Shown here: positions 9,519 through 17,782 of the stretch, piece by piece
How positions within the stretch are numbered: position 1 is the first letter of the stretch
How the letters are laid out: each line of letters begins with the position of its first letter
Source: GCA-016699445 sp964555055
GTDB taxonomy: Bacteria; UBA10199; JACPAL01; GCA-016699445
Direction of reading: 5' to 3'
Assembly: GCA_964555055.1 (NCBI GenBank)
Contig: CAZKQW010000003.1
Location: 124,001-188,000 of the forward strand
Length of the DNA: 64,000 nucleotides
Position numbers and translations under genes: made by a program
The notes under the pieces: model-generated
Database searches by the model: none
What the model was told of the DNA's origin: nothing
Seen by the model: only the letters and a program-made list of their open reading frames with translations

Positions 9519-9606
9519 GTGGGCTCTTTAACCAAAAAAAACGACTTCCTTATAAATAGATATTATGGAAGATAACCTTCTATATTTTAGATGGATGAAG
9601 TTAGCT

Positions 9607-10506
9607 TCAGGAGAACATCTTCGACTTAGCTTGTTCGCAAATGGCCAAGACGGCCGGGTTTTTGATCTTGCGCTCGTAAGAGATGGCGTAGAATTTTTCT
9701 TTGATCGAAACGGCTTTCCCAAGGACGCTTACATGATACTGGGAGCAAATTTCTTTGGAAATAACGGAAGGCCCCGCGAATATCCCCATTCCCGATTGCG
9801 CGAAGACTTTCATAAGGGCGCTGTCTTGGAATTCACCGACGACTTTCGGAAATATCTTGTTCTGCTCGAACCATCTTTCCAAATCCCTCCTTAAGCTCGC
9901 TTGTGGACTCGGGATCAGGAGGGGAGAGGCGTTGAGAGACTTCGGAAAGCCGCTTTTCAAGCGTTTCACCAAGGATGAATGCCCGAAAAAAAGAATATCG
10001 GATTCTCCTAAGAGATGGTGAAAGGCCTTAATGTGAACGGACGGTGGGATAGGCGCATCGGAAATGACGATGTCCAAATGGTGAAGGGCCAGGTCCGCGA
10101 GGAGCTTTTCCGAACGATCTTCCATGCAGACGATGCGGATTTCTTCCTGAAGCCTCAGTGCCGGTTGGATTAGTTTGAAGGCGATCAGCTTATGGAGATT
10201 GTCTGCGATTCCAATGTTCAAAGAAAGAGGCTTTCCGGTCGGGCGGCCTTTCAAAGTATCTTGAAGCTCCTTCCCGAGAGAAAAAATCTCGCCGGCGTAT
10301 CGGTAAACGGTTTGTCCGATCTCCGTGAGGACGAGGTTTCTCCCGCTTTTTTCGAAGAGCTTTTCTCTCAAAGAATTTTCTAGCGATTTGATCTGCGCGC
10401 TTAAAGTGGGTTGGGCCAGTTGGAGGATCGTGGTTGCCTTAGAAATTGATCCCTCACGGGCGACCGTCCAAAAGTAATACAAGTGGTGGTAGTTAAGCCA
10501 TTCCAT
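9607..10506 (-). CDS. LysR-family transcriptional regulator, NhaR-like
   Basis: A 299-residue LTTR. The N-terminal winged HTH (residues 1-60) begins with EWLNYHHLYYFWTVAREGSI. That tyrosine-rich start is typical of NhaR, the sodium-responsive activator of the E. coli antiporter gene nhaA. HTH features include QLAQPTLSAQIKSLE and LFEKSGRNLVLTEIG. The effector domain covers about residues 90-299, with GIADNLHKLIAF and LDIVISDAPIPP. It is divergently placed from the HPF-like/TerC operon with a perfect inverted repeat between them, so it likely controls that operon and itself. The signal is unknown; ionic or stationary-phase stress fits both the NhaR similarity and the target genes. Confidence 0.85.
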   Translation of the reverse strand: MEWLNYHHLYYFWTVAREGSISKATTILQLAQPTLSAQIKSLENSLREKLFEKSGRNLVLTEIGQTVYRYAGEIFSLGKELQDTLKGRPTGKPLSLNIGIADNLHKLIAFKLIQPALRLQEEIRIVCMEDRSEKLLADLALHHLDIVISDAPIPPSVHIKAFHHLLGESDILFFGHSSLVKRLKSGFPKSLNASPLLIPSPQASLRRDLERWFEQNKIFPKVVGEFQDSALMKVFAQSGMGIFAGPSVISKEICSQYHVSVLGKAVSIKEKFYAISYERKIKNPAVLAICEQAKSKMFS

Positions 10507-10514
10507 AAGCCCCT

Positions 10515-10537
10515 ATTCATTTAATTTATAAATGAAT
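10515..10537. promoter_or_regulatory. Inverted repeat, probable LysR operator, overlapping a promoter
   Basis: ATTCATTTA (10515-10523) and its perfect complement TAAATGAAT (10529-10537) are separated by five bases, giving a 23-bp dyad containing the T-N11-A geometry usual for LTTR boxes. It sits 8 bp upstream of the LysR start and between the divergent genes. A TATAAT at 10559-10564 can serve as the -10 box for the HPF-like gene. A weak -35 (TTCAAT, 10537-10542) abuts the right arm, as expected for an activator or autoregulator site. Confidence 0.55.
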
Positions 10538-10610
10538 TCAATAAAAAGTATCTATTATTATAATTTATTTAAAGGTTTTACCCTGATTTTAATACAAGAA
10601 AGGGGATTTT

Positions 10611-10958
10611 ATGAGAATATCGATGAGGGGCAAAAGAATAGAGTTAACGGATGAAGTCAAAGAATCCATCCATCGAAGGATTTATTTCTCCGTGGGGCGT
10701 TTCGCCGATTGGATCCGAGAAGTGAAAATTATGCTGACGGATATGAATGGACCTCGCGGCGGAGTTGATAAGTCATGCCAAGTGAACATCAGGCTGAAGC
10801 CTTATGGGGAGGTTTATATGAGGGATCAGTCTGAAGATTTACAGGGCGCTATTTCGCGGATTTTCGACCGGCTAAGCCGGACTTTAGAACGGAAAATAAA
10901 AAGGGATTTCCAGCAGAAGCCCTTCAGCGATTTCGGTGGTAACGGGAGAATCGCATGA
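10611..10958 (+). CDS. HPF/RaiA-family ribosome-hibernation protein
   Basis: A 115-residue basic protein with the RaiA/HPF layout: beta strand MRISMRGKRIELTDEVKESI, helix, central strands (VKIMLTDMNGPRGG, CQVNIRLKPYGEVYMRDQ), and a second helix ISRIFDRLSRTLERKIKRD. It has only the short ribosome-binding domain, without the C-terminal dimerisation domain of long HPF, and a ~15-residue tail. Proteins of this family sit in the decoding region of idle ribosomes. An AAGGGG Shine-Dalgarno precedes the ATG. It overlaps the next small gene (ATGA at 10955-10958) and is followed by a TerC protein, pointing to a stress operon under the divergent LysR regulator. Similarity is clear in pattern but diverged, so it may have a specialised role. 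Confidence 0.75.
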   Translation: MRISMRGKRIELTDEVKESIHRRIYFSVGRFADWIREVKIMLTDMNGPRGGVDKSCQVNIRLKPYGEVYMRDQSEDLQGAISRIFDRLSRTLERKIKRDFQQKPFSDFGGNGRIA

Positions 10959-11152
10959 AAAGAAGCCTTTATAAAATCATCAAAGAAGTGAAGACGGATA
11001 TTCTCGAGCGAGCCGCCATAACCGCAGGCATGGGAATGATCATGGTTGCCATGTATGCGATGACGGCCGGAGTCTTGGTGCAACATTCGAGCGATTATTT
11101 GATCCGAAAGATAAAACAAGGAGCCCGAAATGAATCTGCAGAGCATCGGTAG
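10955..11152 (+). CDS. Small single-span membrane protein
   Basis: A 65-residue ORF with a basic N-terminus, one hydrophobic segment (about residues 23-43, AGMGMIMVAMYAMTAGVLV) and a basic C-terminus. Its ATG overlaps the stop of the HPF-like gene. Its end overlaps the start of the TerC gene by 23 bases, so all three are translationally linked. No family is recognised. The location suggests an accessory subunit to the TerC protein or a membrane anchor for the stress operon. Confidence 0.6.
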   Translation: MKRSLYKIIKEVKTDILERAAITAGMGMIMVAMYAMTAGVLVQHSSDYLIRKIKQGARNESAEHR

Positions 11153-12080
11153 CTGGGAAATGTGGCTGGGGTTCACGCTTTTCGTGTTGGCGATGTTGGC
11201 CATCGACCTGGGCGTGTTCCACCGGAAAGCCCATGAAGTGACGATGAAGGAGGCGGCCACATGGAGTTTTGTCTGGATCGGACTAGCGCTCTTATTCAAC
11301 GTGGGGATTTATTACGCTTTCGGTTCGGAAAGAGCTTTGGAGTTTTTGACGGGCTACCTCGTCGAAAAATCGCTATCAGTCGACAATATATTCGTCATTT
11401 TCGTGACGTTCTCATTCTTTGCCGTACCGGCCATCTACCAACATAGAGTTCTATTTTGGGGAATTTTGGGCGCCTTGGTTATGAGGGCAGCGTTCATATT
11501 CTTAGGCGCTTCGCTTCTTAGTCAATTCCATTGGGTGCTCAACATCTTTGGGGTCCTTCTATTGATTTTAGGCCTAAAGCTCTTTAAATCTCGAGATCAA
11601 GATGTTGACCTCGGATCCAGCCCTTTCTTGAAATTAATGCATCGGCTCATCCCCCATGTGGATGAATACCATGGCTCTAAGTTCGTCATCGTGAAAAACG
11701 GCAAAAGATTCGCGACCCCTCTGTTGACGGTGCTGATTTTAGTCGAAATCACCGATTTGATCTTCGCGGTCGAATCGATCCCGGCCATCTTTGCGATCAC
11801 GCAAGATCCCTTCATCGTATACACGTCGAACATCTTCGCCATCTTAGGGCTTCGCTCCCTCTACTTCCTGGTATGTGGCATCGTCGATAAGTTTCATTTC
11901 CTCAAGATGGGCCTGGCCTTCGTCCTGATGTTCATCGGTGTGAAAATCCTGATTGCCTCGGTGTATAAAATACCCATCCTTATGTCTTTGGCGGTGATCG
12001 CAATCCTGATCGGTGGGTCCATCGTACTTTCCCTCATATTCCCTAAGAAAGAGAAGAGCTGCGCTCTGCCTCTTAAATAG
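11130..12080 (+). CDS. TerC/Alx-family integral membrane protein
   Basis: A 316-residue protein with about nine membrane spans and the two conserved acidic clusters of the family: VEKSLSVDNIFVIF (about residues 77-90) and EITDLIFAVESIPAIF (about 205-220). TerC/Alx proteins are implicated in manganese export and tellurite or pH stress. The aspartates in these motifs are thought to bind metal. The N-terminal WLGFTLFVLAMLAIDLGVFH resembles Alx more than plasmid TerC. A good Shine-Dalgarno (AAGGAG) precedes the ATG at 11130. It is the third gene of the HPF-like operon; no Mn-sensing riboswitch leader is present before it, so control is presumably by the LysR protein. Confidence 0.9.
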   Translation: MNLQSIGSWEMWLGFTLFVLAMLAIDLGVFHRKAHEVTMKEAATWSFVWIGLALLFNVGIYYAFGSERALEFLTGYLVEKSLSVDNIFVIFVTFSFFAVPAIYQHRVLFWGILGALVMRAAFIFLGASLLSQFHWVLNIFGVLLLILGLKLFKSRDQDVDLGSSPFLKLMHRLIPHVDEYHGSKFVIVKNGKRFATPLLTVLILVEITDLIFAVESIPAIFAITQDPFIVYTSNIFAILGLRSLYFLVCGIVDKFHFLKMGLAFVLMFIGVKILIASVYKIPILMSLAVIAILIGGSIVLSLIFPKKEKSCALPLK

Positions 12081-12162
12081 AGAGTTAAAGACTCTGCGTG
12101 GGTCGATAAGAAACTTTTTCTTGACGGAAAAAGACCAATATCAGTAATTGGTCGTGACTTAA

Positions 12163-12179
12163 TTGAAAATAATTTTCAA
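12163..12179. promoter_or_regulatory. 17-bp perfect palindrome, Fur/Zur-type operator candidate
   Basis: TTGAAAATAATTTTCAA is a perfect dyad around a central A. It matches the 7-1-7 geometry of Fur-family boxes (TGATAATnATTATCA type). It lies 38 bp before the porin gene that opens the run leading to the ZnuABC-type transporter. Its left arm could be the -35 (TTGAAA) of a promoter with TATTGA 17 bp later, so a bound repressor would block RNA polymerase. I saw no second copy in the window. Whether the metal is zinc, iron or manganese cannot be read from the site. Confidence 0.55.
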
Positions 12180-12216
12180 AATCAATATTGAATAACGACT
12201 CTAGAAAGGGGTTTGT

Positions 12217-13500
12217 ATGTTTGATTATAGCAAAACTGCACTGGCTTTCGCGTTTCTCTTCTTGGGTGCTTCGGCGCAAGCTTCCGAAGCTTCAGCTGTA
12301 TCTGCCACGAAGAAAGCGAAAATGTCGGTAGGAGTTAAAGACATAGGAGACACGCCTTCAGAGGGTCCGCTTTTGGATATCCCTGAAAATGAACTCGAAG
12401 CTGAGGCTAAAGACGAAGAAGGGCTTCTTCGAAAGGGGAATTTCGGCCGTCTCCATATCTTCGGGTATGGTGAAATGCATTTTAATACGAAGATCGGTGG
12501 TGAAACCAATGAGATCGACTTTCATCGCATGGTCTTGGGAGTCGGTTATGATTTCACGGATCGCATCAAGTTCAGGACTGAAGTGGACTTCGAGCATGCC
12601 TTTAAGGAACCAGAACTAGAATACGCCTACGTGGATGTTCTCGCGAGACCGATATTCAACGTCCGTGTCGGTAGCATCTTGGTTCCGATGGGCACCATTA
12701 ATCAAAACCATGAGCCGCCCCTTTTCTACAGCGTCGAAAGGCCTCAGCTTTACCGCGAAATCATTCCCAGCTCATGGCAGGAAGGCGGCGTTGGTTTCTT
12801 TGGAAACTTAGGGAAGGGTTTGGATTATCAGTTGTACGCCATGTCGAGCTTGGAAGCGGCGACGATCGAAGATGGGGCCGTTTCCCGTAGCTTCACCGGT
12901 AGTGACGGATTTCATGACAGTTTCGGCCATGTCGGCGAACAGCCCGCTCGTGATTTCGCGGCGGCGGGTCGGCTTCAATACAAGGGCTTACCGGGCTTAA
13001 GAGTCGGCTCCTCCTTCTTTTTAGGAAATACGGGTCAGGGAAACCCCGCGATTGGAGGGGGTTTCATCGCTATGTTGGAAGGGGACGCTAAGTATAGTTT
13101 CGAGGGAATTGACCTTGAATCTCAGATCGCCTTTACCCATCTCTCGGACGCGGATAACATCAACAACGTCATCCTCGCCGTCGATCCGACCTTCACCGAC
13201 TTCGTGGCCAAGCAGATGCTGGGGTGGTCCGTTGAGGGAGCCTATCATCTTTTTCATCACTTGATGCCTGAGACGAAGCACGACCTCGTGACATTCCTGC
13301 GCTATGAAAGCATCAATACCCAACACGCCATGCCCGCCGGTTTCGCCGCGGATCCGGCCAATGACCGTCAAACGATCACCGTTGGAGCCTCTTATATGCC
13401 CATTCCCCAGGTCGCATTCAAGGCCGACTACTTGTGGAATTGGAACCAGGCAAACTCAGACACGGACCGGTTCAATCTTGGAGTGGGTTTCTACTATTAA
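12217..13500 (+). CDS. Outer-membrane porin (OprP/phosphate-selective-porin-like)
   Basis: A 427-residue protein with a signal peptide (cut near ASAQASEA, residue ~23). Next comes a charged linker of about 45 residues, then a beta-barrel of alternating strands ending in the terminal tyrosines GVGFYY, a classical outer-membrane C-terminus. Motifs such as DFEHAF, VGSILVPMGTINQNHEPPLFYSVERP and WQEGGVGFFG match the porin-O/P type family. It would pass small solutes or metal complexes through the outer membrane. It directly follows the Fur/Zur-type palindrome and leads the island, so metal-responsive expression is inferred. The pseudogene for a di-heme peroxidase begins ten bases downstream. Confidence 0.8.
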   Translation: MFDYSKTALAFAFLFLGASAQASEASAVSATKKAKMSVGVKDIGDTPSEGPLLDIPENELEAEAKDEEGLLRKGNFGRLHIFGYGEMHFNTKIGGETNEIDFHRMVLGVGYDFTDRIKFRTEVDFEHAFKEPELEYAYVDVLARPIFNVRVGSILVPMGTINQNHEPPLFYSVERPQLYREIIPSSWQEGGVGFFGNLGKGLDYQLYAMSSLEAATIEDGAVSRSFTGSDGFHDSFGHVGEQPARDFAAAGRLQYKGLPGLRVGSSFFLGNTGQGNPAIGGGFIAMLEGDAKYSFEGIDLESQIAFTHLSDADNINNVILAVDPTFTDFVAKQMLGWSVEGAYHLFHHLMPETKHDLVTFLRYESINTQHAMPAGFAADPANDRQTITVGASYMPIPQVAFKADYLWNWNQANSDTDRFNLGVGFYY

Positions 13501-13509
13501 GGTAAATTT

Positions 13510-14168
13510 ATGAGAATCGGAAGAGTGCGGGCCATACTTTTGGGGACTCTTTTAACCTTGCCATGGATTTTTCCGCATCTCCTTTCCATAGGATGTAGTT
13601 CCAGCCAGCGCCGTCGGGTTTAGCGCCATCCCAAGAAGCGGTCGGAGAAAGGCTATTTCAGGAGACGCGCTTCGCTTAATTTTTCGCCGCGAATTCAGGA
13701 GGCGATGTCAACCGAATCTTGACCACCGGTGATTCCGTGATGGATGCGCCCGGAAAATTCCTATCTATCCCGACGGCGGATCAGGCGGAACACACGGACC
13801 TAGGCCTATGGAACGTCTTCGCCAACGACGACATCACCGGCCCGCAAACGGCGCTCCGGACGCTTTTATGCGACGCATTCGCCCACCAAGTCAGCGTCGA
13901 TTGTACGAACGCGGAGCTCTTGCCCCTGACGATCGCCCACTTCAAGACGCCAGGCTTGCGCGACTCGGGGCATTCAGCCCCTTACATGCATAACGGGCAG
14001 TTCGACGAGCTCTCGGACGTCGTTGACCACTACCGAACGATTAGCGATACGGCGTGTGCGAATGATCTGCGCAACCCCTCCCGAGAAATTTCCGGGATTC
14101 GCCTGGACGCTTCGGATACGGCGAACCTCGTGAAGTTCCTTAAGGCTTTAAACGAAGATTATGAATAG
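13510..14168 (+). pseudogene. Degraded di-heme cytochrome c peroxidase (MauG/CcpA-like)
   Basis: The remains of a lipoprotein-type di-heme peroxidase. An intact lipoprotein signal starts at ATG 13510 and reaches a lipobox (LLSIGC), but the frame ends at TAG 13621-13623. A second frame, open from 13599, continues with APSQEAVGERLFQETRFA, typical of the start of the first heme domain. It then meets TAA at 13677, where a glutamine codon would fit. The same frame continues with NSGGDVNRI and GDSVMDAPG, then jumps to the C-terminal part (KTPGLRDSGHSAPYMHNGQ, conserved in MauG/CcpA). No CxxCH heme motif remains, so the central part has been deleted. One frameshift, one nonsense change and one internal deletion make a functional product unlikely. 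Confidence 0.8.
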
Positions 14169-14216
14169 CCCACCCCTTGACTTTTGCACAGTGAAAAGGC
14201 TACGGCCAGACACTTC

Positions 14217-14534
14217 ATGAAGTTTGCATTCAAAAAATGGGGTTTGTTTCTCTCGGCCGTATCGCTAGCAATGGCGGTTTTCGCGGCTCCTCTGCATGTC
14301 CATAAAGAGGGTGCGCCCCAAACTTCCCAATCCCATCAGGTAGGCTCGGACTGTTCCGTTTGCCATCTCCAGGGTCAGGCGCGTCATGTGATCGTGGATT
14401 CCGAGGTGACGTCTCTAGAATCTGGTTATCATTGGATCTCCACTTTTGGACTTCTAAAGAGTTCCTTCGTCTTCAGAAGTTTTCACTCGACTTTGTCCCG
14501 AGCGCCACCCCTTTCGTCCGTCATCCTCTCATAA
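14217..14534 (+). CDS. Small secreted CxxCH protein (DUF2946-like)
   Basis: About 105 residues from the ATG at 14217 (MKFAFKKWGL). There is an N-terminal signal or membrane segment, then APLHVHKEG and a CSVCH motif near residue 47, and an end containing RAPPLSS. A short secreted protein with a CxxCH/CxxC pair and a terminal R(G/A)PP motif resembles DUF2946 proteins, which occur beside copper and other metal transport genes. The CxxCH could bind heme c, but the tiny size argues for metal binding instead. The Cys/His-rich protein at 18.7 kb has the same overall plan, with a Pro-rich end. It is part of the metal island. Confidence 0.6.
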   Translation: MKFAFKKWGLFLSAVSLAMAVFAAPLHVHKEGAPQTSQSHQVGSDCSVCHLQGQARHVIVDSEVTSLESGYHWISTFGLLKSSFVFRSFHSTLSRAPPLSSVILS

Positions 14535-14613
14535 GCGCTTCCGGCGCTATCTCAATAATTCATGTAAAATATGCCCATTTCCTTTGGAATCAGAGGCATT
14601 TTGAGGATTTTTT

Positions 14614-15213
14614 ATGTCAGGTAATCATATTCGTTCGGCCGAAACCAGGCCGTCTCAGCGGCGCTCCCGGTTATATGGGGCGATTTGGGGAGAAGCATTT
14701 GCTGCGGGTCATGTGGGGTATCGAGAATGGAGGGCTAATGCCGATGTGGGTTTTAGACCCATGCTCGATGGTATAGATATAGAAGTGGGAGTGACAGGCG
14801 GGTGGAATTACCAGACCCGTGATTTAGGAGGCTACGTATCCGTTTCCTTCTCCCCCGGACAAAATTTGGAAATAGTTTTAAGAGGGCATGGCGGCTTCAG
14901 TTGGGGAGAGCCTTCTTCCGTAAGCCCGACTTTGGAGAGAGGTTACCATCTTTTTGGAGGCTTCCATGCGGGATATAGGCTGTCACAAGAAGTCGCCGCC
15001 GTCCTGCACGTCGATATCCATTATAATGACTTGGTGCCGCCCAACTCCGATGTCCACGCCAATCTGGGTTTTGAATTCGACCTGTCACCCGTGACTTTTG
15101 AGCTGGGTGCTGGTGTGGATGGAGAAGGGGGCTTGCAATTTATGACGGGAGCTTCCGTTGCTTTCAACCTCTTCCCCGCGGAAACGCATCATAATCCAGG
15201 ATCTCATCATTAA
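14614..15213 (+). CDS. Outer-membrane beta-barrel protein without an evident signal peptide
   Basis: A 199-residue ORF. From residue 30 on it alternates hydrophobic and polar residues in strands separated by Gly/Asp turns, as in small outer-membrane barrels, and it ends in a His-rich tail (ETHHNPGSHH). A GAGG Shine-Dalgarno lies before ATG 14614. The first 25 residues (MSGNHIRSAETRPSQRRSRL) are basic and polar, with no hydrophobic core, so the protein as read could not enter the Sec pathway. No signal peptide is readable in the other two frames just upstream. The 5' end may therefore have been lost or scrambled, as happened to the adjacent peroxidase gene. Treat the N-terminus as unreliable. 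Confidence 0.55.
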   Translation: MSGNHIRSAETRPSQRRSRLYGAIWGEAFAAGHVGYREWRANADVGFRPMLDGIDIEVGVTGGWNYQTRDLGGYVSVSFSPGQNLEIVLRGHGGFSWGEPSSVSPTLERGYHLFGGFHAGYRLSQEVAAVLHVDIHYNDLVPPNSDVHANLGFEFDLSPVTFELGAGVDGEGGLQFMTGASVAFNLFPAETHHNPGSHH

Positions 15214-15260
15214 GTACGAAACCTTCACGTTATTTTTAGAAAAATAGAAAAGGAAAATTT

Positions 15261-16313
15261 ATGAAAAAAATACTGGTGATCTTATTGCTCTTATGGGGAG
15301 GCTTCCTTGGAGCCCAAGAAAAGAGCCCGCCTATCAACAAATTCATGCCTGACTTGAGCGTCATTGGGTCTCTAGGGGGAGGTTATTTTACGACAGACCC
15401 GACGGACGACGTAGGCCATGACCCGACACGCACGGGTTTCACGCTCCAGGAAATAGAAGTCGCTTTGAGTTCCGTCATCGATCCCTATTTGAGAGGGGAT
15501 GTGTATTTTTCGTTTCACGAGGAGGGCGTCGAGTTGGAGGAAGGCTATGTGAGCACTCTGGCCCTGCCTTATCGTCTGCAGGTCAAGGCCGGTAAGATGC
15601 TCATGCCGTTTGGAAGGCAAAATCAAAAACATCTGCATCGATGGGATTTTGCCGACAACATGCTGATCAATAAAGCCTTGTTGGGTCCGGAAGGCTTGAG
15701 TGAATTGGGCGTGAACGTCTCTTATCTTTTTCCCACGCCCTTTTTCCTTCAATTAGAGGGGGTTTTTGGCAATGGTGATAACGAAACAAGCTTTGGAGGT
15801 ACCCGCAAAGAGGATTTCCTCTATCAAGGAAGACTTTCAACAAGTATTGACCTTCCTCATGATGTGACTCTCTTAGCCGGATACTCCTTGGCTGTTGGAC
15901 AAAATAATACGGGATTAGGAAACGAGGGAAATGAAACCGTCATTAACGGGGGAGATTTATTCTTAAAATGGAAACCCTCCGCTCAAACCAGCCTTTCGTG
16001 GCAAACGGAATACATGAGGCGAGGTTATGAAGGCGAGACGGTGACGGACAAAGATGGTGGACTCTATACGTATGTCGACTATCAGTTTCTAAAACGTTGG
16101 CATGCGGGTCTTCGCTATGACCGTCTGGGGCTACCCGAGGGATTGATTCCGAAAGAGTGGAAAGTCACCCCGGCGATCGCGTTTGATCCCACGGAATTTT
16201 CACGAGTGCGATTACAGTATGGATACGACAAGGTAGGAACGGATCCCGCGATCCAGTCGGTCTTTTTACAATTGCAATTCAGCATGGGCCCCCATGGGGC
16301 GCACAACTTTTAA
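15261..16313 (+). CDS. Outer-membrane porin-like protein adjacent to znuA
   Basis: A 350-residue protein with a clean signal peptide (MKKILVILLLLWGGFLGAQ) and a beta-barrel pattern throughout. Motifs include RVQYGYD-like strands, GKMLMPFGRQNQKHLHRWDF (a porin constriction-type segment) and the terminal strand LQLQFSMGPHGAHNF, ending in Phe. The end GPHGAHNF is what I expect of the zinc-regulated outer-membrane proteins often found before znuA genes. The family call is from memory of pattern, not from alignment. It is spaced 9 bp from the solute-binding protein gene, so the two are one operon. It would supply metal ions to the periplasmic binding protein. Confidence 0.75.
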   Translation: MKKILVILLLLWGGFLGAQEKSPPINKFMPDLSVIGSLGGGYFTTDPTDDVGHDPTRTGFTLQEIEVALSSVIDPYLRGDVYFSFHEEGVELEEGYVSTLALPYRLQVKAGKMLMPFGRQNQKHLHRWDFADNMLINKALLGPEGLSELGVNVSYLFPTPFFLQLEGVFGNGDNETSFGGTRKEDFLYQGRLSTSIDLPHDVTLLAGYSLAVGQNNTGLGNEGNETVINGGDLFLKWKPSAQTSLSWQTEYMRRGYEGETVTDKDGGLYTYVDYQFLKRWHAGLRYDRLGLPEGLIPKEWKVTPAIAFDPTEFSRVRLQYGYDKVGTDPAIQSVFLQLQFSMGPHGAHNF

Positions 16314-16322
16314 GGGGAATTT

Positions 16323-17219
16323 ATGAAGAAAATAATGATTACGTTATGCGCCTTATTCGCCTCCGTATCAGTACATGCGAAGCTGAAGGTCGTGGCGACG
16401 CTCCCGGTGTTCGCATCGATTACGCAAGAGATCGGGAAGGATCAGGTCGACGTCGTGACTTTGGGTAAGCCGAGCCAGGATCCCCATTTTATCGATCCGA
16501 AACCTTCCTATGTCGTGGCTTTAAGTAACGCCGATGCCCTCGTCCATAGTGGTCTCGAGCTAGAATCGGGCTGGCTGCCTCCTTTGATCTCTCAATCGAG
16601 GAATTCTAAAATTTTGCCTCAAGCCCAGGGAAACGTCGATCTATCCGTGGGACTTGCGGTGCTTGAAGTTCCTTCAGGTAAAGCGGATCGCTCAGAGGGA
16701 GATATCCATCCATCGGGAAATCCCCATGTGTGGATGGACCCGCGCAATGTCTCGATCATGTCACAAACGGTGGCGGATCGTTTAGGGCGTCTTGACCCTC
16801 AAAAAGCGGCTTTCTTCCGATCTCAAGCCACGGATTTCCAGGAGCGATTATCCGCACAGATAAAACGATGGGAGGAGGCGGCCATGCCTCTTAGGGATCA
16901 GAACGTGATCACTTACCATAAGAGCTTCTCATATCTATTGAATTGGTTAGGCATGCGGGGTCGGGCGACCATCGAACCCAAGCCAGGCATACCTCCGAGT
17001 TCCTCCTATGTGGAAACTCTGACGCGAATTCCGGAACCCATTTTATCGATCGTCAGCGAGGACTATTACCCTAAAAAAATGCCGGAGTATCTTTCCGAAA
17101 AAATGCGTCGCCCTTGGCTCCACCTCGCGACCCAACCGGATCTTGGCGAGTCTTATACCCATTTCATCGACAGGACGGTGCAGGCGTTGAGAGGAGTCGC
17201 GGGGGAAGGTTCCAAGTGA
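16323..17219 (+). CDS. znuA: Zinc/manganese ABC transporter solute-binding protein (ZnuA-like)
   Basis: A 298-residue cluster A-I binding protein with a signal peptide (cut near residue 19). Expected metal ligands are present: His55 in SQDPHFIDPKPS, His135 in GNPHVWMDP, His199 in TYHKSFSYL, and an acidic residue in SEDYYP near 246. The His/Asp-rich loop of zinc-specific ZnuA is nearly absent (only GDIHPSG), so zinc versus manganese is open. The typical segment IEPKPGIPPSSSYV is present. It is followed without gap by the ATPase (GTGA overlap at 17216-17219) and permease. The upstream porins and Fur/Zur-like operator favour zinc. Confidence 0.9.
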   Translation: MKKIMITLCALFASVSVHAKLKVVATLPVFASITQEIGKDQVDVVTLGKPSQDPHFIDPKPSYVVALSNADALVHSGLELESGWLPPLISQSRNSKILPQAQGNVDLSVGLAVLEVPSGKADRSEGDIHPSGNPHVWMDPRNVSIMSQTVADRLGRLDPQKAAFFRSQATDFQERLSAQIKRWEEAAMPLRDQNVITYHKSFSYLLNWLGMRGRATIEPKPGIPPSSSYVETLTRIPEPILSIVSEDYYPKKMPEYLSEKMRRPWLHLATQPDLGESYTHFIDRTVQALRGVAGEGSK

Positions 17220-17782
17220 GATTGGAGATAAAAAATTTAAGCTTTGGTTATCAGGAAGCTTTAGGCTCCGGATATACGCGTTCATGGTCTTCTCCCGTTT
17301 CTTTAGGCATTTGGGGCCCGAATGGATCGGGTAAAAGCACCCTGCTGAAAACCCTCGTAGGGCTCGTGGAGCCCTTTCAGGGGCAAGTGGCTTGGAAACG
17401 GGGAACGCGCCTGGCTTACGTGCCTCAGGAACTGGACCAGTCGTTTCAGGTGCCGATCTCCGTGCGTGAGGTGATGACGCAAATGTCGGCGGAAAATGCG
17501 GACTTTGAAAGCATCGTCTCTTCCTTGGAGCTATCGGACTTCCTGGAACAAAGTTGGTCCACGCTCTCTCGAGGCCAGAGGCAACGCACCCTTGTGGGCA
17601 GGGCCCTCATGAAAGACGCGGAGGTTCTTTTAATGGATGAACCTTTCAGCGCTCTCGACCAGCGCATGTCGGAACGGCTAGAGGCTTTGATCCTCGACTG
17701 GAGTCGCGAAAGGGATCTGATCCTCATCGATCACCAAAGAATCCGTTTAGAAAGAATCGCTCGGGAGATTTGGGAGTTATGA
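17216..17782 (+). CDS. znuC: Metal ABC transporter ATPase (ZnuC-like)
   Basis: A short ATPase of 188 residues starting at GTG 17216, which overlaps the znuA stop; a longer frame from 17114 would begin with non-family sequence. It has Walker A GPNGSGKST, Q-loop YVPQELDQSF, signature LSRGQRQRTLVGRAL, Walker B LLMDEPFSALD and the switch histidine in LIDHQRIR. It is about 40-60 residues shorter than usual ZnuC because the C-terminal regulatory tail is missing. The stop overlaps the permease ATG (ATGA), so the three genes are tightly coupled. Confidence 0.9.
   Translation: MRLEIKNLSFGYQEALGSGYTRSWSSPVSLGIWGPNGSGKSTLLKTLVGLVEPFQGQVAWKRGTRLAYVPQELDQSFQVPISVREVMTQMSAENADFESIVSSLELSDFLEQSWSTLSRGQRQRTLVGRALMKDAEVLLMDEPFSALDQRMSERLEALILDWSRERDLILIDHQRIRLERIAREIWEL

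Noticed and set aside
10507..11129. A manganese (yybP-ykoY) riboswitch controlling the TerC gene
   Set aside because: The TerC gene overlaps upstream coding sequence and the only leader, 10507-10610, is AT-rich and lacks the aptamer features.
14534..14548. AGCGC/GCGCT hairpin after the CxxCH protein as a terminator
   Set aside because: Short stem and no following T-run; it may be chance.
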